Part shown: positions 24,893 through 36,900 of the stretch, piece after piece
How positions within the stretch are numbered: position 1 is the first letter of the stretch
Layout of the letters: the number at the start of each line of letters is the position of its first letter
Assembly (NCBI GenBank): GCA_964350145.1
Contig: CAYGJL010000009.1
Coordinates: forward strand, 16,153 to 80,152
Reading direction: 5' to 3'
Origin: JACDCY01 sp964350145
GTDB lineage: Bacteria; Gemmatimonadota; Gemmatimonadetes; Gemmatimonadales; Gemmatimonadaceae
Length of the DNA stretch: 64,000 bases
Program-made: the position numbers and the translations under genes
The notes under the pieces: generated by a model
Database searches by the model: none
What the model was told of the DNA's origin: nothing
Seen by the model: the letters and a program-made list of their open reading frames with translations, nothing else

Positions 24893-25846
24893 ATGGACGG
24901 ACTGGCCGTACCTAGTCACGGCTTCAAGCTCATGAGCGGCTCTGCCAATCGTGCGCTGGCCGAAGAGATGGCGTCGCAGCTCGGGGTGGAGCTGTGCAAG
25001 GTCACGCTGAGCCGCTTTGCCGATGGCGAGCTGTTCGTCCGAATCGACGAGAACGTGCGGGGCAACGACGTTTTCATCGTTCAGCCGACGAATCCTCCCG
25101 CGGACAACCTGATGGAGCTTCTGCTGCTGATCGACGCGGCGAAGCGCGCATCGGCGGCGAGAGTGACCTGCGTGATGCCGTACTACGGGTACTCGCGACA
25201 GGACCGCAAGGACCAGCCGCGGGTGGCCATCGGCGCGAAGCTCGTGGCGAACGTGATCACGAAAGCGGGCGCGAACCGCCTGGTGGGGATCGATTTCCAC
25301 CAGCATCAACTGCAGGGATTCTTCGACGTTCCGGTGGATCATCTGTATGCCGCACCGGTGCTCGTGTCGCATTTCAAGCGGAAGAACCTGCACGACGTGG
25401 TGGTGGTGGCGCCGGACGTAGGCTCGGCGAAGATGGCGCGTGGCTTCGCGAAGCGGTTGGACGGGACGCTCGCGATCATCGACAAGCGTCGCCCGCAGGC
25501 GAACGTGTCGGAGGTCGTGAACGTCGTTGGAGAAGTGGAAGGGCGGGATTGCATTCTCGCCGACGACATGATCGATACGGCGGGCACGGTCTCCGAGGCC
25601 GCGCGCGCACTGAAGGAGCTGGGGGCGGGCGACGTGTACGTCTGCGCGACGCACGCGCTTCTCTCCGGCCCGGCGAAGGAGCGGCTCAGCGCCGCTCCGA
25701 TCAAGGAAGTGGTGGTGACGGATACGATCGCCATCCGGGAAGAGTCGCGGTTCGACACGCTGACAGTGCTGTCCGTGGGCGAGCTTTTGTCCAAGGCAGT
25801 GAGGTTTATTCATGCCGAGCAGTCGGTGAGCTCGTTGTTTGACTGA
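24893..25846 (+). CDS. prs: Ribose-phosphate pyrophosphokinase
   Basis: Makes PRPP from ribose 5-phosphate and ATP for purine, pyrimidine, His and Trp synthesis. 317 residues. FADGELFVRIDENVRG, VMPYYGYSRQDRKDQPR (ATP/PRPP loop), VVVVAPDVGSAKMARGFAKRL and the PRPP-binding CILADDMIDTAGTV are diagnostic. ATG 24893 is preferred over GTG 24887 because AGGG lies eight bases upstream. The stop is followed within 7 bp by repeat B1. Confidence 0.96.
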   Translation: MDGLAVPSHGFKLMSGSANRALAEEMASQLGVELCKVTLSRFADGELFVRIDENVRGNDVFIVQPTNPPADNLMELLLLIDAAKRASAARVTCVMPYYGYSRQDRKDQPRVAIGAKLVANVITKAGANRLVGIDFHQHQLQGFFDVPVDHLYAAPVLVSHFKRKNLHDVVVVAPDVGSAKMARGFAKRLDGTLAIIDKRRPQANVSEVVNVVGEVEGRDCILADDMIDTAGTVSEAARALKELGAGDVYVCATHALLSGPAKERLSAAPIKEVVVTDTIAIREESRFDTLTVLSVGELLSKAVRFIHAEQSVSSLFD

Positions 25847-25852
25847 TAACTG

Positions 25853-25946
25853 AGCTGTTGGCTATTGGCTGTTGGCTGTTGGTAACCGCCCTTCGTTACC
25901 TCGCCTTCCGCCGTGGCCAAGAGCCAATAGCCAATAGCTAACAGCT
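25853..25946. repeat. Heptamer inverted repeat B1 (empty hairpin)
   Basis: Left arm units GCTGTTG, GCTATTG, GCTGTTG, GCTGTTG (25854-25881); right arm inverted units corresponding to GCTGTTA, GCTATTG, GCTATTG, GCTCTTG (25918-25945). Between the arms is a second hairpin, GGTAAC...GTTACC. Both ends read AGCTGTT. It fills most of the prs-rplY spacer. The units are the same as in B2, which contains a gene. Confidence 0.95.
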
Positions 25947-25964
25947 TTTCTTAGAGGTTTTATC

Positions 25965-26630
25965 ATGGCAACCGCACAACTATCCGCGACTCCGCGTACC
26001 ACCTCCGGCAAAGGCCCGGCGCGCTCGCTCCGCTCGGCGGGGCGGATCCCCGGCGTGGTCTACGGCCACGCGCGCGAGCCGCAGGCGCTCACGCTGGACA
26101 CGCGCGAGTTCGAGAAGCTTCTATCGCACATCTCCGCCGAGAGCACCGTTATCGAGCTGTCGCTCGACGGCCACATGACCAAGACGCTGATCCGCGAGAT
26201 CCAGCGGCACCCGTTCAAGCGCCAGATCCTGCACGTGGACTTTCAGGAGCTGGTCGCCGGCGAGAAGGTGCAGGTCAACATCCCGATCGTCCTGCTCGGC
26301 GTGCCCGAGGGCGTGCGCGCGTCCGGCGGCGTCATGGATCAGACGCTGCGCGAGCTGTCGATCCGCGTGGACCCGTCGTCCATGCCCGATCACATCGAGG
26401 TGGACGTCACGGGCGTGCTGATCGGCCACTCGATCCACGTCAGCGAGCTGCAGCTCCCCGAGGGCGTCGAGGTTCTCAACGATCCGGAAGCCCCGGTCTG
26501 CGTCGTCGCCGCGCCGCGCGCGGTGGTCGAGGAGACGGCCGTTGCCGCCGAGCCGGTCGAGGGCGAAGCCGAGCCGGAAGTGATCGGCCGCGGTAAGGAA
26601 GCAGAGGCCGAAGCACCAGAGGAGAAGTGA
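25965..26630 (+). CDS. rplY: 50S ribosomal protein L25 (Ctc-type, long form)
   Basis: 221 residues: N-terminal 5S rRNA-binding L25 domain (PRTTSGKGPARSLRSAGRIPGVVYGH) and the C-terminal TL5/Ctc beta domain (FQELVAGEKVQVNIPIVLLG). An acidic tail rich in Glu and Ala ends in EAEAPEEK. AGAGG lies 11 bases before ATG. prs-rplY(ctc)-pth is a classic gene order. The stop TGA lies in the first heptamer of repeat A3. Confidence 0.95.
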   Translation: MATAQLSATPRTTSGKGPARSLRSAGRIPGVVYGHAREPQALTLDTREFEKLLSHISAESTVIELSLDGHMTKTLIREIQRHPFKRQILHVDFQELVAGEKVQVNIPIVLLGVPEGVRASGGVMDQTLRELSIRVDPSSMPDHIEVDVTGVLIGHSIHVSELQLPEGVEVLNDPEAPVCVVAAPRAVVEETAVAAEPVEGEAEPEVIGRGKEAEAEAPEEK

Positions 26631-26724
26631 CTAGTGACTAGTGACTAGTGACTAGTGAACAGCTAACCAACCTGGTTCCAGCTGTTCCGCAGTCACTAGT
26701 CACCAGTCACTAGTCACTAGTCAC
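26627..26724. repeat. Heptamer inverted repeat A3 between rplY and pth
   Basis: Left arm: four GTGACTA units (26627-26654) then GTGAACA. Right arm: AGTCAC, TAGTCAC, CAGTCAC, TAGTCAC, TAGTCAC (26691-26724). The inner part also pairs (GAACAGCT with AGCTGTTC), so the whole 98 bp forms a hairpin. It holds the rplY stop TGA (26628-26630) and ends 4 bp before the pth start TTG. Confidence 0.96.
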
Positions 26725-26728
26725 GTCT

Positions 26729-27312
26729 TTGAAGGTCATCCTCGGCCTCGGCAATCCCGGGCGCGAATACGAAGCCACGCGGCACAACGTCGGCTGGTGG
26801 GTAGTGGACCACTGCGCCGACGTCTGGCGGTTCGACCGGTGGAAGCGCGACGGGGACGCGTACGTGTCGGCTGGGATGCTCGGCCGGACGCACGTGCGGC
26901 TGGTGAAGCCGCGGACGTACATGAACCTGAGCGGCATCGCGCTGCGGCCGTTCGTCCGCAAGGCGGGGTGGGACCAGTCGACGGACCTGCTCGTCGTGGT
27001 GGACGAAGTGGCGCTCCAGGTCGGCCGGTACCGGCTGCGGGCGCACGGCAGCGCGGGTGGCCACAACGGACTGAAGAGCGTGGAAGACGCGCTACAGAGC
27101 CGCGAGTACGCGCGCCTGCGGGTGGGGGTGGGACCCTCGCCGGAGCGGGCCGGCATCTATCGCGATCTGGCGAGCTTCGTGCTCGCGCCGTTCGCGCGGG
27201 ACGAGGGTGATATGATTGTCGAGTTGCTGCCGCGGCTCACCGAGGCGGTGGAGCTGTGGGTCAGGGAAGGCGTCGACGTGGCGATGAACGTTCACAACAG
27301 GGAAAAGAAATC

Positions 27313-27316
<4 letters not shown>
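26729..27316 (+). CDS. pth: Peptidyl-tRNA hydrolase
   Basis: Recycles peptidyl-tRNA released from ribosomes. 195 residues. Active-site elements: GLGNPGREYEATRHNVGWW (Asn9, catalytic His19), VVVDEVALQVGRYRLR (Asp) and GSAGGHNGLKS. Start TTG 26729 is the only codon that keeps the N-terminal KVILGLGNPG; it follows repeat A3 at once and has no Shine-Dalgarno. The stop overlaps the hppA start (ATGA). Confidence 0.95.
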
Positions 27317-29388
<2,072 letters not shown>

Positions 29389-29390
29389 GG

Positions 29391-29424
29391 AGCTATTGGC
29401 TGTTGGCTATTGGCTGTTAGCTAA
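29391..29424 (+). repeat. Left terminal inverted repeat of the B2 cassette
   Basis: 34 bp of heptamers GCTATTG, GCTGTTG, GCTATTG, GCTGTTA, GCTAA preceded by A. It pairs with 29891-29924 at 33 of 34 positions. It starts two bases after the hppA stop and contains the stop TAA of the four-helix-bundle gene (29419-29417). Confidence 0.96.
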
Positions 29425-29803
29425 GGACTGCTGCTTTACTGACTGATCGACTCTTCTTCAGGGATTTCTGTAATGCCGAAATCCCGCGCCGAAGACCTTG
29501 GAGCTCTGTAGCAAGTTGCTCGTGGATCTCGGGTGGCAGGTACCAGAGGTCTCGAGCGAGCAGCAGGTGGTAGTCGGATTCACTGGCAGACGCTGCCGCG
29601 ATCTGGATGAAATGACCAAAGCCCGGATCCGAGCTGCGCATTGATCCCTCCGCGATGTTCGCCGGGATCGAACAGCAAGAGCGACGGAGCTGAGCAGTCA
29701 ATCCATATCGCTCCGCTGCCGGAAAGTCTTTGGTAGCGATATAAACCTTCAGCACCAGAGCATGGGCCGTCTGCCAAACGCGAAGTTTTCGATAGTCTTG
29801 CAT
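29417..29803 (-). CDS. Four-helix-bundle protein (23S rRNA intervening-sequence/S23 family)
   Basis: 128 residues of the IVP family (PF05635/TIGR02436). Seen: LRVWQTAHALVLKVYIATKDFP, then ERYGLTAQLRRSCCSIPANIAEGSMR, FGHFIQIAAASASESDYHLLLARDL. Relatives are encoded in intervening sequences of 23S rRNA and as stand-alone genes; a relative, Avd, works with diversity-generating retroelements. Function is unknown, and nucleic-acid binding is inferred. It lies opposite to hppA and ychF, has lower GC by eye than its neighbours, and is enclosed by the 34-bp arms. No Shine-Dalgarno is seen at ATG 29803. Confidence 0.88.
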   Translation of the reverse strand: MQDYRKLRVWQTAHALVLKVYIATKDFPAAERYGLTAQLRRSCCSIPANIAEGSMRSSDPGFGHFIQIAAASASESDYHLLLARDLWYLPPEIHEQLATELQGLRRGISALQKSLKKSRSVSKAAVLS

Positions 29804-29890
29804 GCGTTCAGGCTCAAGGGCGGCATCGGAATCAGCATCATCCTTTCATTGCACTAGTATTCGAGTTCGCGCGACGACCGCTGTTGGTCG

Positions 29891-29924
29891 TTAGCCAACA
29901 GCCAATAGCCAACAGCCAATAGCT
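29891..29924 (-). repeat. Right terminal inverted repeat of the B2 cassette
   Basis: The reverse complement of 29391-29424 with one mismatch, made of the same GCTATTG/GCTGTTG heptamers. It ends 4 bp before the ychF start GTG 29929. The 87 bp between the four-helix-bundle gene start (29803) and this arm show no clear promoter. Confidence 0.96.
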
Positions 29925-29928
29925 TCCT

Positions 29929-31029
<1,101 letters not shown>

Positions 31030-31255
31030 CTAACGGCGGCGGCAGTTAATTCCAGCGCGGGGATCCAGGCGCCGCGCGCTGAACCCACGGCTTCAGTGAA
31101 CTTGCGATGCGCACCGGTTCGCTCCGATGCGTATTAGGCTGCTTCCGCTTGCAGCTTTTTACGCTTCGCTGCAGTCTATCCTGACTGACTAATTCTTTTT
31201 CGCCGTCTAATCATTAACTAGCCAGACCAATCGCATTGCACTGAGAGAGGGCCAT
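31030..31255. other. Spacer downstream of ychF, no gene seen
   Basis: 226 bp without a plausible coding region. It contains an imperfect hairpin (CTGCTTCCGCTTGCAG next to a related inverted CTGCAGCGAAGCG near 31139-31173) and a run of T's at 31195-31200, possibly the ychF terminator. No heptamer array is seen. Confidence 0.4.
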
Positions 31256-31474
31256 ATGAGACAGCTCCCATCGGTTGTGCTGGGCCTTGGCGTTGTGCTG
31301 ATTGTCGCGGGCGTTGTAGGCCTCGTCACCCCTTCGCTGCAACGCCGTGGCGTCGATTTTCTTCATCCGATCACAAGCTTCTGGGCGCCCGCGCTACTTG
31401 GATTGGCACTAGTCGTAGTGGGAATGGTCTTGCGGAAACGGTCCGCTAACGCATCGAGAACACCTCGTGCTTGA
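31256..31474 (+). CDS. Small two-helix membrane protein
   Basis: 72 residues: TM1 about 6-25 (VVLGLGVVLIVAGVVGLVT), a short periplasmic loop, TM2 about 43-61 (APALLGLALVVVGMVL), then a basic cytoplasmic tail RKRSANASRTPRA. GAGAGAGGG lies just before ATG. This resembles DUF3185-type small membrane proteins by layout. Function unknown. Confidence 0.66.
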   Translation: MRQLPSVVLGLGVVLIVAGVVGLVTPSLQRRGVDFLHPITSFWAPALLGLALVVVGMVLRKRSANASRTPRA

Positions 31475-31716
31475 CTTTGGCACCGCGATCCTCAGGGAGC
31501 TGTTTTGGTGACTCTGCGCGAATAGTTGGTCCTTGCAGCCTCACTACGGCATGAAGCTGTCGGCACTCGGGAGCATCATTATGAGAGGTTTTCGACTGCG
31601 TCGAGCGCTCCAGCAGACTTCCGCCTCGCGAGAAGACAGCCCGCAGCTTGCGCCTAGAACGAAACTCATAAGCCATAGCATTCCGCCGGTCTAGATTGCT
31701 CCCAACGCATGGCCAG

Positions 31717-33507
31717 ATGAGTCTAAAAGTGATGATGTGCCGCCGGATCAGGCGTTCGCGCGGGGTGGCGCTCGGTTACTCACTCCTGATACTCGGCGCC
31801 GTGCTCTCTTGCCATGCTGCTCCCAAGCCGGTCGAGATGGACACGGAGTTCGACGGCGGCTCCCGCATCGAGAACCAGGAACCCACGCCAGTGCAGGTTG
31901 AGAATCTGGCGCTCCTCGGGCGAGTCTGGGGGTTCTTGAAGTACCACCACCCTAAAGTGACCGCGGGCCAGCTCAATTGGGATTACGAATTGTTCCGGGT
32001 GGCGCCGAAGGTGCTCGCGGCCTCCGATCGCGCGGCGGTAATCGAGGCCATCGCGACGTGGGCGGAAGCCGTAGGTGCTCCGGCGCCATGCGTCCCCTGC
32101 GCGAGGGTCCCGACCGACATTCACCTTGCCCCCCGCGTCGATTGGATCCGAGATACAAGCACCCTCGGCCGCGCCCTTAGCGCGCGCCTGGTCGCGGTCT
32201 ACGAGAACCGGAGCGCCGCGCGGGAGCAGTACTACGTCCGTCACGATCAAGAGGTCGGCAATCCTGACTTCTCGAACGAGAATGCCTACGCCGATCACCC
32301 GTTCCCGGACGCGGGCTTCAGGCTGCTCGCACTGTACCGATGGTGGAATATCATTGAGTACTGGTTCCCGTACCGCGACGTGCTCGACGCCGACTGGGGC
32401 GACGTCCTCACGGAGTACATCCCTCGGCTGATGACCGTCAGGGACGCGGATACGTATCGCGTGACAATGATTGAAGTGATTACCCGGGTCGACGACACGC
32501 ACGCCAACCTGTGGAAATCGCTGCGCGTGCAACCGCCCGTCGGCACGGCACGGCTGCCAGTGATCGTCAGGTTCGTCGAGGGAGAGGCCGTCGTCACGGG
32601 TTTCTCGAATCCCGAACTCGGGCAGGCCACCGGACTAGAAGTCGGCGATGTGATCGAGACAATCGCTGGCACGCGCGTGGATTCGCTCGTGAATGCCCTG
32701 CGCCCATACTACTCCGCTTCAAACGAACCCACGCGGTTACGTGATATCGCCCGCAAGCTGACCAAGGGCGCTGCGGGCCCGGTGAGCGTAGCCGGCCGCC
32801 GCGCCGGGCGCCGCTTCGAGCTGATCGCCGAACGTGCCCCCGCAAACCAGCTCGACCACGAGGCGGGTCGCAGGCACGACCGCCCGGGAGACACGTTCCA
32901 GATGCTGACCAACGAGGTGGCGTACCTGAAGCTGTCGTCCGTCGTGGCGGCTGATGCCGCGGACTACGTGAGGGACGCCAGCAGGGCGAAGGTGTTCGTG
33001 ATCGACATCCGCAACTATCCGAGCGAGTTCGTGGTCTTCGCGCTGGGGCAACATCTCGTGCGCGAGCGGACGGAAATCGCTCGTCCCACGCGCGGCGACG
33101 CGGCCAATCCCGGCGCGTTCCTCTGGACGAAGCCGGTTGTGCTCGAACCCAAGAAGCCGCATTACGCGGGCCGCGTGGTGATCCTGATCGACGAAGTTAC
33201 CCAGAGCTCGGCCGAGTACACGGCTATGGCGTTCCGGGCGGCGCCCCATGCGATCGTCGTCGGCAGCACGACGGCCGGGGCCGATGGAAACCTTTCCGCG
33301 ATTCCTTTGCCCGGGGGACTCGAGGGCTCGATCAGCGGGATCGGCGCGTTCTATTCCGATCGGTCCCCCACGCAGCGCATCGGGATAATCCCCGACCTGG
33401 AAGTCCGGCCGACTATCGCCGGCATCAGAGCCGGACGAGACGAGGTGTTGGACGCGGCGGTGAGCTACGCCCTAGGACGAGAGTGGCGTATGCCCCTGGG
33501 TCGGTGA
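31717..33507 (+). CDS. S41 family peptidase, predicted lipoprotein
   Basis: 596 residues. Signal peptide ends in lipobox VLSC. The N-terminal helical region (LLGRVWGFLKYHHPKV, YRWWNIIEYWFPYRD) is typical of a large S41 subgroup; a PDZ-like segment (GFSNPELGQATGLEVGDVIETIAG) follows at about 280-310. The C-terminal protease domain has the catalytic Ser in EVTQSSAEYTAMAFRA. A classic CtpA Lys four residues on is absent, so Ser/other-residue chemistry as in tricorn-like S41B is likely. ATG 31717 chosen; TTG 31696 and later ATGs are possible. The upstream 242 bp hold nothing recognisable. Confidence 0.8.
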   Translation: MSLKVMMCRRIRRSRGVALGYSLLILGAVLSCHAAPKPVEMDTEFDGGSRIENQEPTPVQVENLALLGRVWGFLKYHHPKVTAGQLNWDYELFRVAPKVLAASDRAAVIEAIATWAEAVGAPAPCVPCARVPTDIHLAPRVDWIRDTSTLGRALSARLVAVYENRSAAREQYYVRHDQEVGNPDFSNENAYADHPFPDAGFRLLALYRWWNIIEYWFPYRDVLDADWGDVLTEYIPRLMTVRDADTYRVTMIEVITRVDDTHANLWKSLRVQPPVGTARLPVIVRFVEGEAVVTGFSNPELGQATGLEVGDVIETIAGTRVDSLVNALRPYYSASNEPTRLRDIARKLTKGAAGPVSVAGRRAGRRFELIAERAPANQLDHEAGRRHDRPGDTFQMLTNEVAYLKLSSVVAADAADYVRDASRAKVFVIDIRNYPSEFVVFALGQHLVRERTEIARPTRGDAANPGAFLWTKPVVLEPKKPHYAGRVVILIDEVTQSSAEYTAMAFRAAPHAIVVGSTTAGADGNLSAIPLPGGLEGSISGIGAFYSDRSPTQRIGIIPDLEVRPTIAGIRAGRDEVLDAAVSYALGREWRMPLGR

Positions 33508-33718
33508 TGGCGTATCGGCGGACGCTAGCGACACGCCTTCCAGATGGTGCCTAAAAGCTGCCGGCTAACTGGCCGCTACAGGAGCCGGACAACGGGATGT
33601 CTGGTCCTCCGCTGACGGAACGGACGGCGCTGCGGAAGAAGGCGAAGGTACTTCTGGCAGAGATTGGCCCGCGCGCGCTCTAACGAGGAGTGGAACCCGA
33701 CCGGCCCCCGGGCCGCTT

Positions 33719-35341
33719 TCATTCGCGAGCGGGTGCCGGATACCGGTTCGCCGGTGGTACGATCTTCGGCTGCGAAGGGTCGTTTTCGTAATGCGGTGAC
33801 ATGATCTGGACGCTTTGCTCGTTGAAGCAATCCTGAATGTTGGCGTGGAGGTCGGAGAGCACCTGGATGCGACGCTCGGGATGCTCGAGGTGCGCGTTCA
33901 ACTGGTACTCCACGTAGAAGTCCGCGAGAGCAGACTGGCGCACGAACGGCTGCGGATCGCGTCGCAATCCGTCGGTGCGCCCCGCGGCCTCAATCAGCAG
34001 CGCGTGCACCTGCCGCCAGGGCACGTCATACCCGATCGTAACGGACGTGTAGAGCAGCACGCCGTCCTGCGCCGTCCCTGTCGCGACGCCGTCGGCGCCC
34101 CGCGAGAAATTCTTCGTGGTCGTGCCCACGAGTACCGCATTCGGGATCGTGACCAGCTCCTGCTTGTTCGTCCGGATCTTGGTGGAAAGCATCCCGAGCT
34201 CGGCCACGGTGCCCTCCGTGTCGTTCACGCGAACGTAATCACCCGGCCTTAGCGCCCGCGCGTACATCAGCACAAGTCCGCTCATCGCCTGGTTCACGAT
34301 CCCGGAGGACCCGAGCGACAGCATCAGCCCGACAAGCACGCTGACGCCCTTGAAGACGTCGGTGCCGCTGCCCGGAAGGTAGGGGTACGCCACGATCACG
34401 GCGAAGAGCCAGAGGACGGCGGTAAGCAGCTTGCGCGTCGGCTTCACCGTGTCAACGTGGACCCATGACACCTGGAGCTCACCCGACTCGACAGCCTTGA
34501 AGATTCCGGCGAGTACCCGCGTAAGAAATCGAGCGGCGAAAAAGATGAGGACGACGGTGAACAATCCCGGCACGGCGCCCACTGCCGTGAGCGCGAGCTG
34601 TTTGACCGTGCGGACAAGATATTCTCCCAGCGCGTTACCCCACGGCTCGCTGTAGGGGAAACGAGTGAGCAGGAAAGTCAGCCAGAGATACGCCGCGAAG
34701 AGCCCGATGCCCCAGCTGAGAGCCTCCAGCGCGCGCCGGACCAGCCAGAGCATTTGCTCGGCACTGACCAGGGTGAAGTTTCCGATGGATGGCGGGCGGA
34801 GACGCGACGCCGCGGCGAACGGCAGCTTCCCAACGAGCAAGGAACGGCTGCGGCCGAGCAATCGGAGTAGCACGACAAAAAACAGGGTGGCCAGCGCAGC
34901 CGCGCCCAGGCCCCACAGCGTATGGCTGAGGCTGCGCTGCTCGCGCTCCGCCTTGAGCGCGTCTGCCAGCGAGCGACTGGCGCGCACGCCGACCTGCTCG
35001 AGCGAATCTCCAGTGCCCGGAGCGATGTCTCCGGGAAGGATTGCGAAGACAGGCTGGCCGCCGGCAGACAGCAGAACGCCCTCCGGAATCCGGCTGGCGA
35101 CTACGCTCTCGTCAACCCGCTGCTCGGCCAGCTGCCGGATGCGATCCGCCGCGGCGGCCGCGCGCTCGGCGGACGACCGCGCGCCGAGCGGCGCCCGGAA
35201 CACGAACACGACCCGGTTCTGTACGACCAGCGCCGCGGTGTCCGCCCCAGCCACCGCCTCTTGTGCGTCCGCATCGGCAGCGACGAGCAGGAGTGCGGCA
35301 GCGGCCACCAACGCGAATCGGACCCGCCACTTGTGCATCAT
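33719..35341 (-). CDS. MscS-family mechanosensitive ion channel with N-terminal periplasmic domain
   Basis: 540 residues from ATG 35341, giving a clean signal peptide (MMHKWRVRFALVAAAALLLVAADADAQ shortened here by position 1-27). A periplasmic domain spans about 30-150, then several TM helices, and the pore-lining TM3/beta domain SLGSSGIVNQAMSGLVLMYA, RALRPGDYVRVNDTEGTVAELG, TIPNAVLVGTTTKNFS. It releases solutes upon hypo-osmotic shock. Open frame extends to 35428. Divergent from the DUF2254 gene. Confidence 0.86.
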   Translation of the reverse strand: MMHKWRVRFALVAAAALLLVAADADAQEAVAGADTAALVVQNRVVFVFRAPLGARSSAERAAAAADRIRQLAEQRVDESVVASRIPEGVLLSAGGQPVFAILPGDIAPGTGDSLEQVGVRASRSLADALKAEREQRSLSHTLWGLGAAALATLFFVVLLRLLGRSRSLLVGKLPFAAASRLRPPSIGNFTLVSAEQMLWLVRRALEALSWGIGLFAAYLWLTFLLTRFPYSEPWGNALGEYLVRTVKQLALTAVGAVPGLFTVVLIFFAARFLTRVLAGIFKAVESGELQVSWVHVDTVKPTRKLLTAVLWLFAVIVAYPYLPGSGTDVFKGVSVLVGLMLSLGSSGIVNQAMSGLVLMYARALRPGDYVRVNDTEGTVAELGMLSTKIRTNKQELVTIPNAVLVGTTTKNFSRGADGVATGTAQDGVLLYTSVTIGYDVPWRQVHALLIEAAGRTDGLRRDPQPFVRQSALADFYVEYQLNAHLEHPERRIQVLSDLHANIQDCFNEQSVQIMSPHYENDPSQPKIVPPANRYPAPARE

Positions 35342-35514
35342 GCGCGAGAGTTTACGCCCCAGTGCCGCCTGGCGCCACCGGCGGCCGGCGCGCTCCACGA
35401 GGGTGAGGAACGCATCGTGCAAGAGCACGACGTGATGCCGTTCAGATTCAGAAAGTCTGTTCCGATGTCCAACCGCTGGGCGGGAAAAGCCCGGCCGCTG
35501 CTAAGGGATGCCCC

Positions 35515-36813
35515 ATGACGCGACTGCAAAAGCTCTGGGACGACCTGCGATCGAGCCTGTGGTTCATCCCGGCGCTAATCGTCGCGGGGGCCGTCGTCCT
35601 CGCAGTGGGATTGATCGAGGTGGAGGCGTTCAGCAACCGCGAGCAGCTAGCGGAGCGCTGGCCGCTTCTGTTCGGGGCTGGGGCGGAAGGATCGCGCGGG
35701 TTGCTTTCGACCATCGCCGGCTCGATGATCACCGTCGCCGGCGTCACCTTTTCGATCACGGTCGTCGCCCTGACCCTGGCGTCGAGTCAGTACACGTCAC
35801 GGATTTTACGCAACTTCGTGCGGAACCGGCCCAACCAGACGGTTCTCGGTGTCTTCGTAGGCGTTTTCGCGTATTGCGTCGTCGTGCTGAGGACGATCCG
35901 CAGTGGTGAGGAAGGCGCATTCGTCCCGGGCGTGGCGGTGCTTGGCGCGTTGGTGCTGGCGTTCGTGGCCATCGGGTTCCTCATCTTCTTCATTCATCAC
36001 ATCGCCGCCTCGCTCCAGGCCGCGAGCATCATCGATTCGGTAGCTACGGAAACGCTTGAGGCGGTGGATCGATTATTCCCCGACCAGATGGGTGAGGCCG
36101 CCGCCGGACACGCGGGCGAGAAGCAGGAGCCCGCTCATGCGCCAGGGACATGGGCGGCCGTCCCAGCCATGGAGACCGGCTACGTTCAAGGAATTGACGC
36201 CGATGCCTTGTTCAAGTTGGCGGGTGAACGGGACGTGGTCGTCCGGATGGAGAAAGGAATCGGTGAGTTCGTGATCGAGAATTGCCCGCTCGTGTCGGTA
36301 TCCGGCACGCCACCGGACGACCAGACGATTCGGAAGCTGAACGCGGCCTACTCCGTTGACCGATACCGGACGGTGCATCAGGACGCCGGCTATGGCATCC
36401 AGCAGATCGTGGATATCGCGCTCAAGGCGCTGTCGCCGGGCATCAACGACACCACGACCGCGATCAATTGCGTCGACTACCTTGGAGCGATCCTCGCCCG
36501 TCTCGTCGCGCGCCGGATCGAATCGCCCTCTCGCTCCGACGGGGGACAGTTACGGGTCATCAACCGCGCGCCGACGTTTCCGGGGCTGCTGGCCCACGCC
36601 TTCGACCAAATCCGCCAGAACGCCGAGGGCAATGTCGCCGTCCTGACGCGCCTTCTGCAGGTCCTTGCGACAGTCGCTGAACGGACTTCCGATGAACACC
36701 GCCGCCACGCCCTCCGCCAACAGGCCGACCTGGTAGTGGAGACAGCCGAGCGCAGCGTACCCTCCGCCCACGATCGTGCGACGATTCAGGCGGCCCGGTC
36801 GGGGCACGCCTAA
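35515..36813 (+). CDS. DUF2254 membrane protein
   Basis: 432 residues, N-terminal TM helices (about 15-37, 63-88, 107-127, 137-160) and a soluble C-terminus. Signature: LLSTIAGSMITVAGVTFSIT, LASSQYTSRILRNFVRNR, GVFVGVFAYCVVVLRTIR, and the C-terminal DIALKALSPGINDTTTAI. The family is widespread and uncharacterised; a transport or channel role is a guess. Start ATG 35515, divergent from mscS. Confidence 0.87.
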   Translation: MTRLQKLWDDLRSSLWFIPALIVAGAVVLAVGLIEVEAFSNREQLAERWPLLFGAGAEGSRGLLSTIAGSMITVAGVTFSITVVALTLASSQYTSRILRNFVRNRPNQTVLGVFVGVFAYCVVVLRTIRSGEEGAFVPGVAVLGALVLAFVAIGFLIFFIHHIAASLQAASIIDSVATETLEAVDRLFPDQMGEAAAGHAGEKQEPAHAPGTWAAVPAMETGYVQGIDADALFKLAGERDVVVRMEKGIGEFVIENCPLVSVSGTPPDDQTIRKLNAAYSVDRYRTVHQDAGYGIQQIVDIALKALSPGINDTTTAINCVDYLGAILARLVARRIESPSRSDGGQLRVINRAPTFPGLLAHAFDQIRQNAEGNVAVLTRLLQVLATVAERTSDEHRRHALRQQADLVVETAERSVPSAHDRATIQAARSGHA

Positions 36814-36900
36814 CCGGCGAGGCGGCGAAGAACCCCGATACGAGACGTGGCTCCATTCCCCGCGAGTGAGGGGGGTGAGTGCCGTCATGTTGTCTTGCGA

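Noticed and set aside
31139..31173. Hairpin downstream of ychF as an integron attC site
   Set aside because: The required RYYYAAC and GTTRRRY core sites are absent and there is no integrase nearby.
33597..33682. 24-codon frame between the S41 and mscS genes
   Set aside because: Too short, no homologue recognised, and the start has no Shine-Dalgarno.
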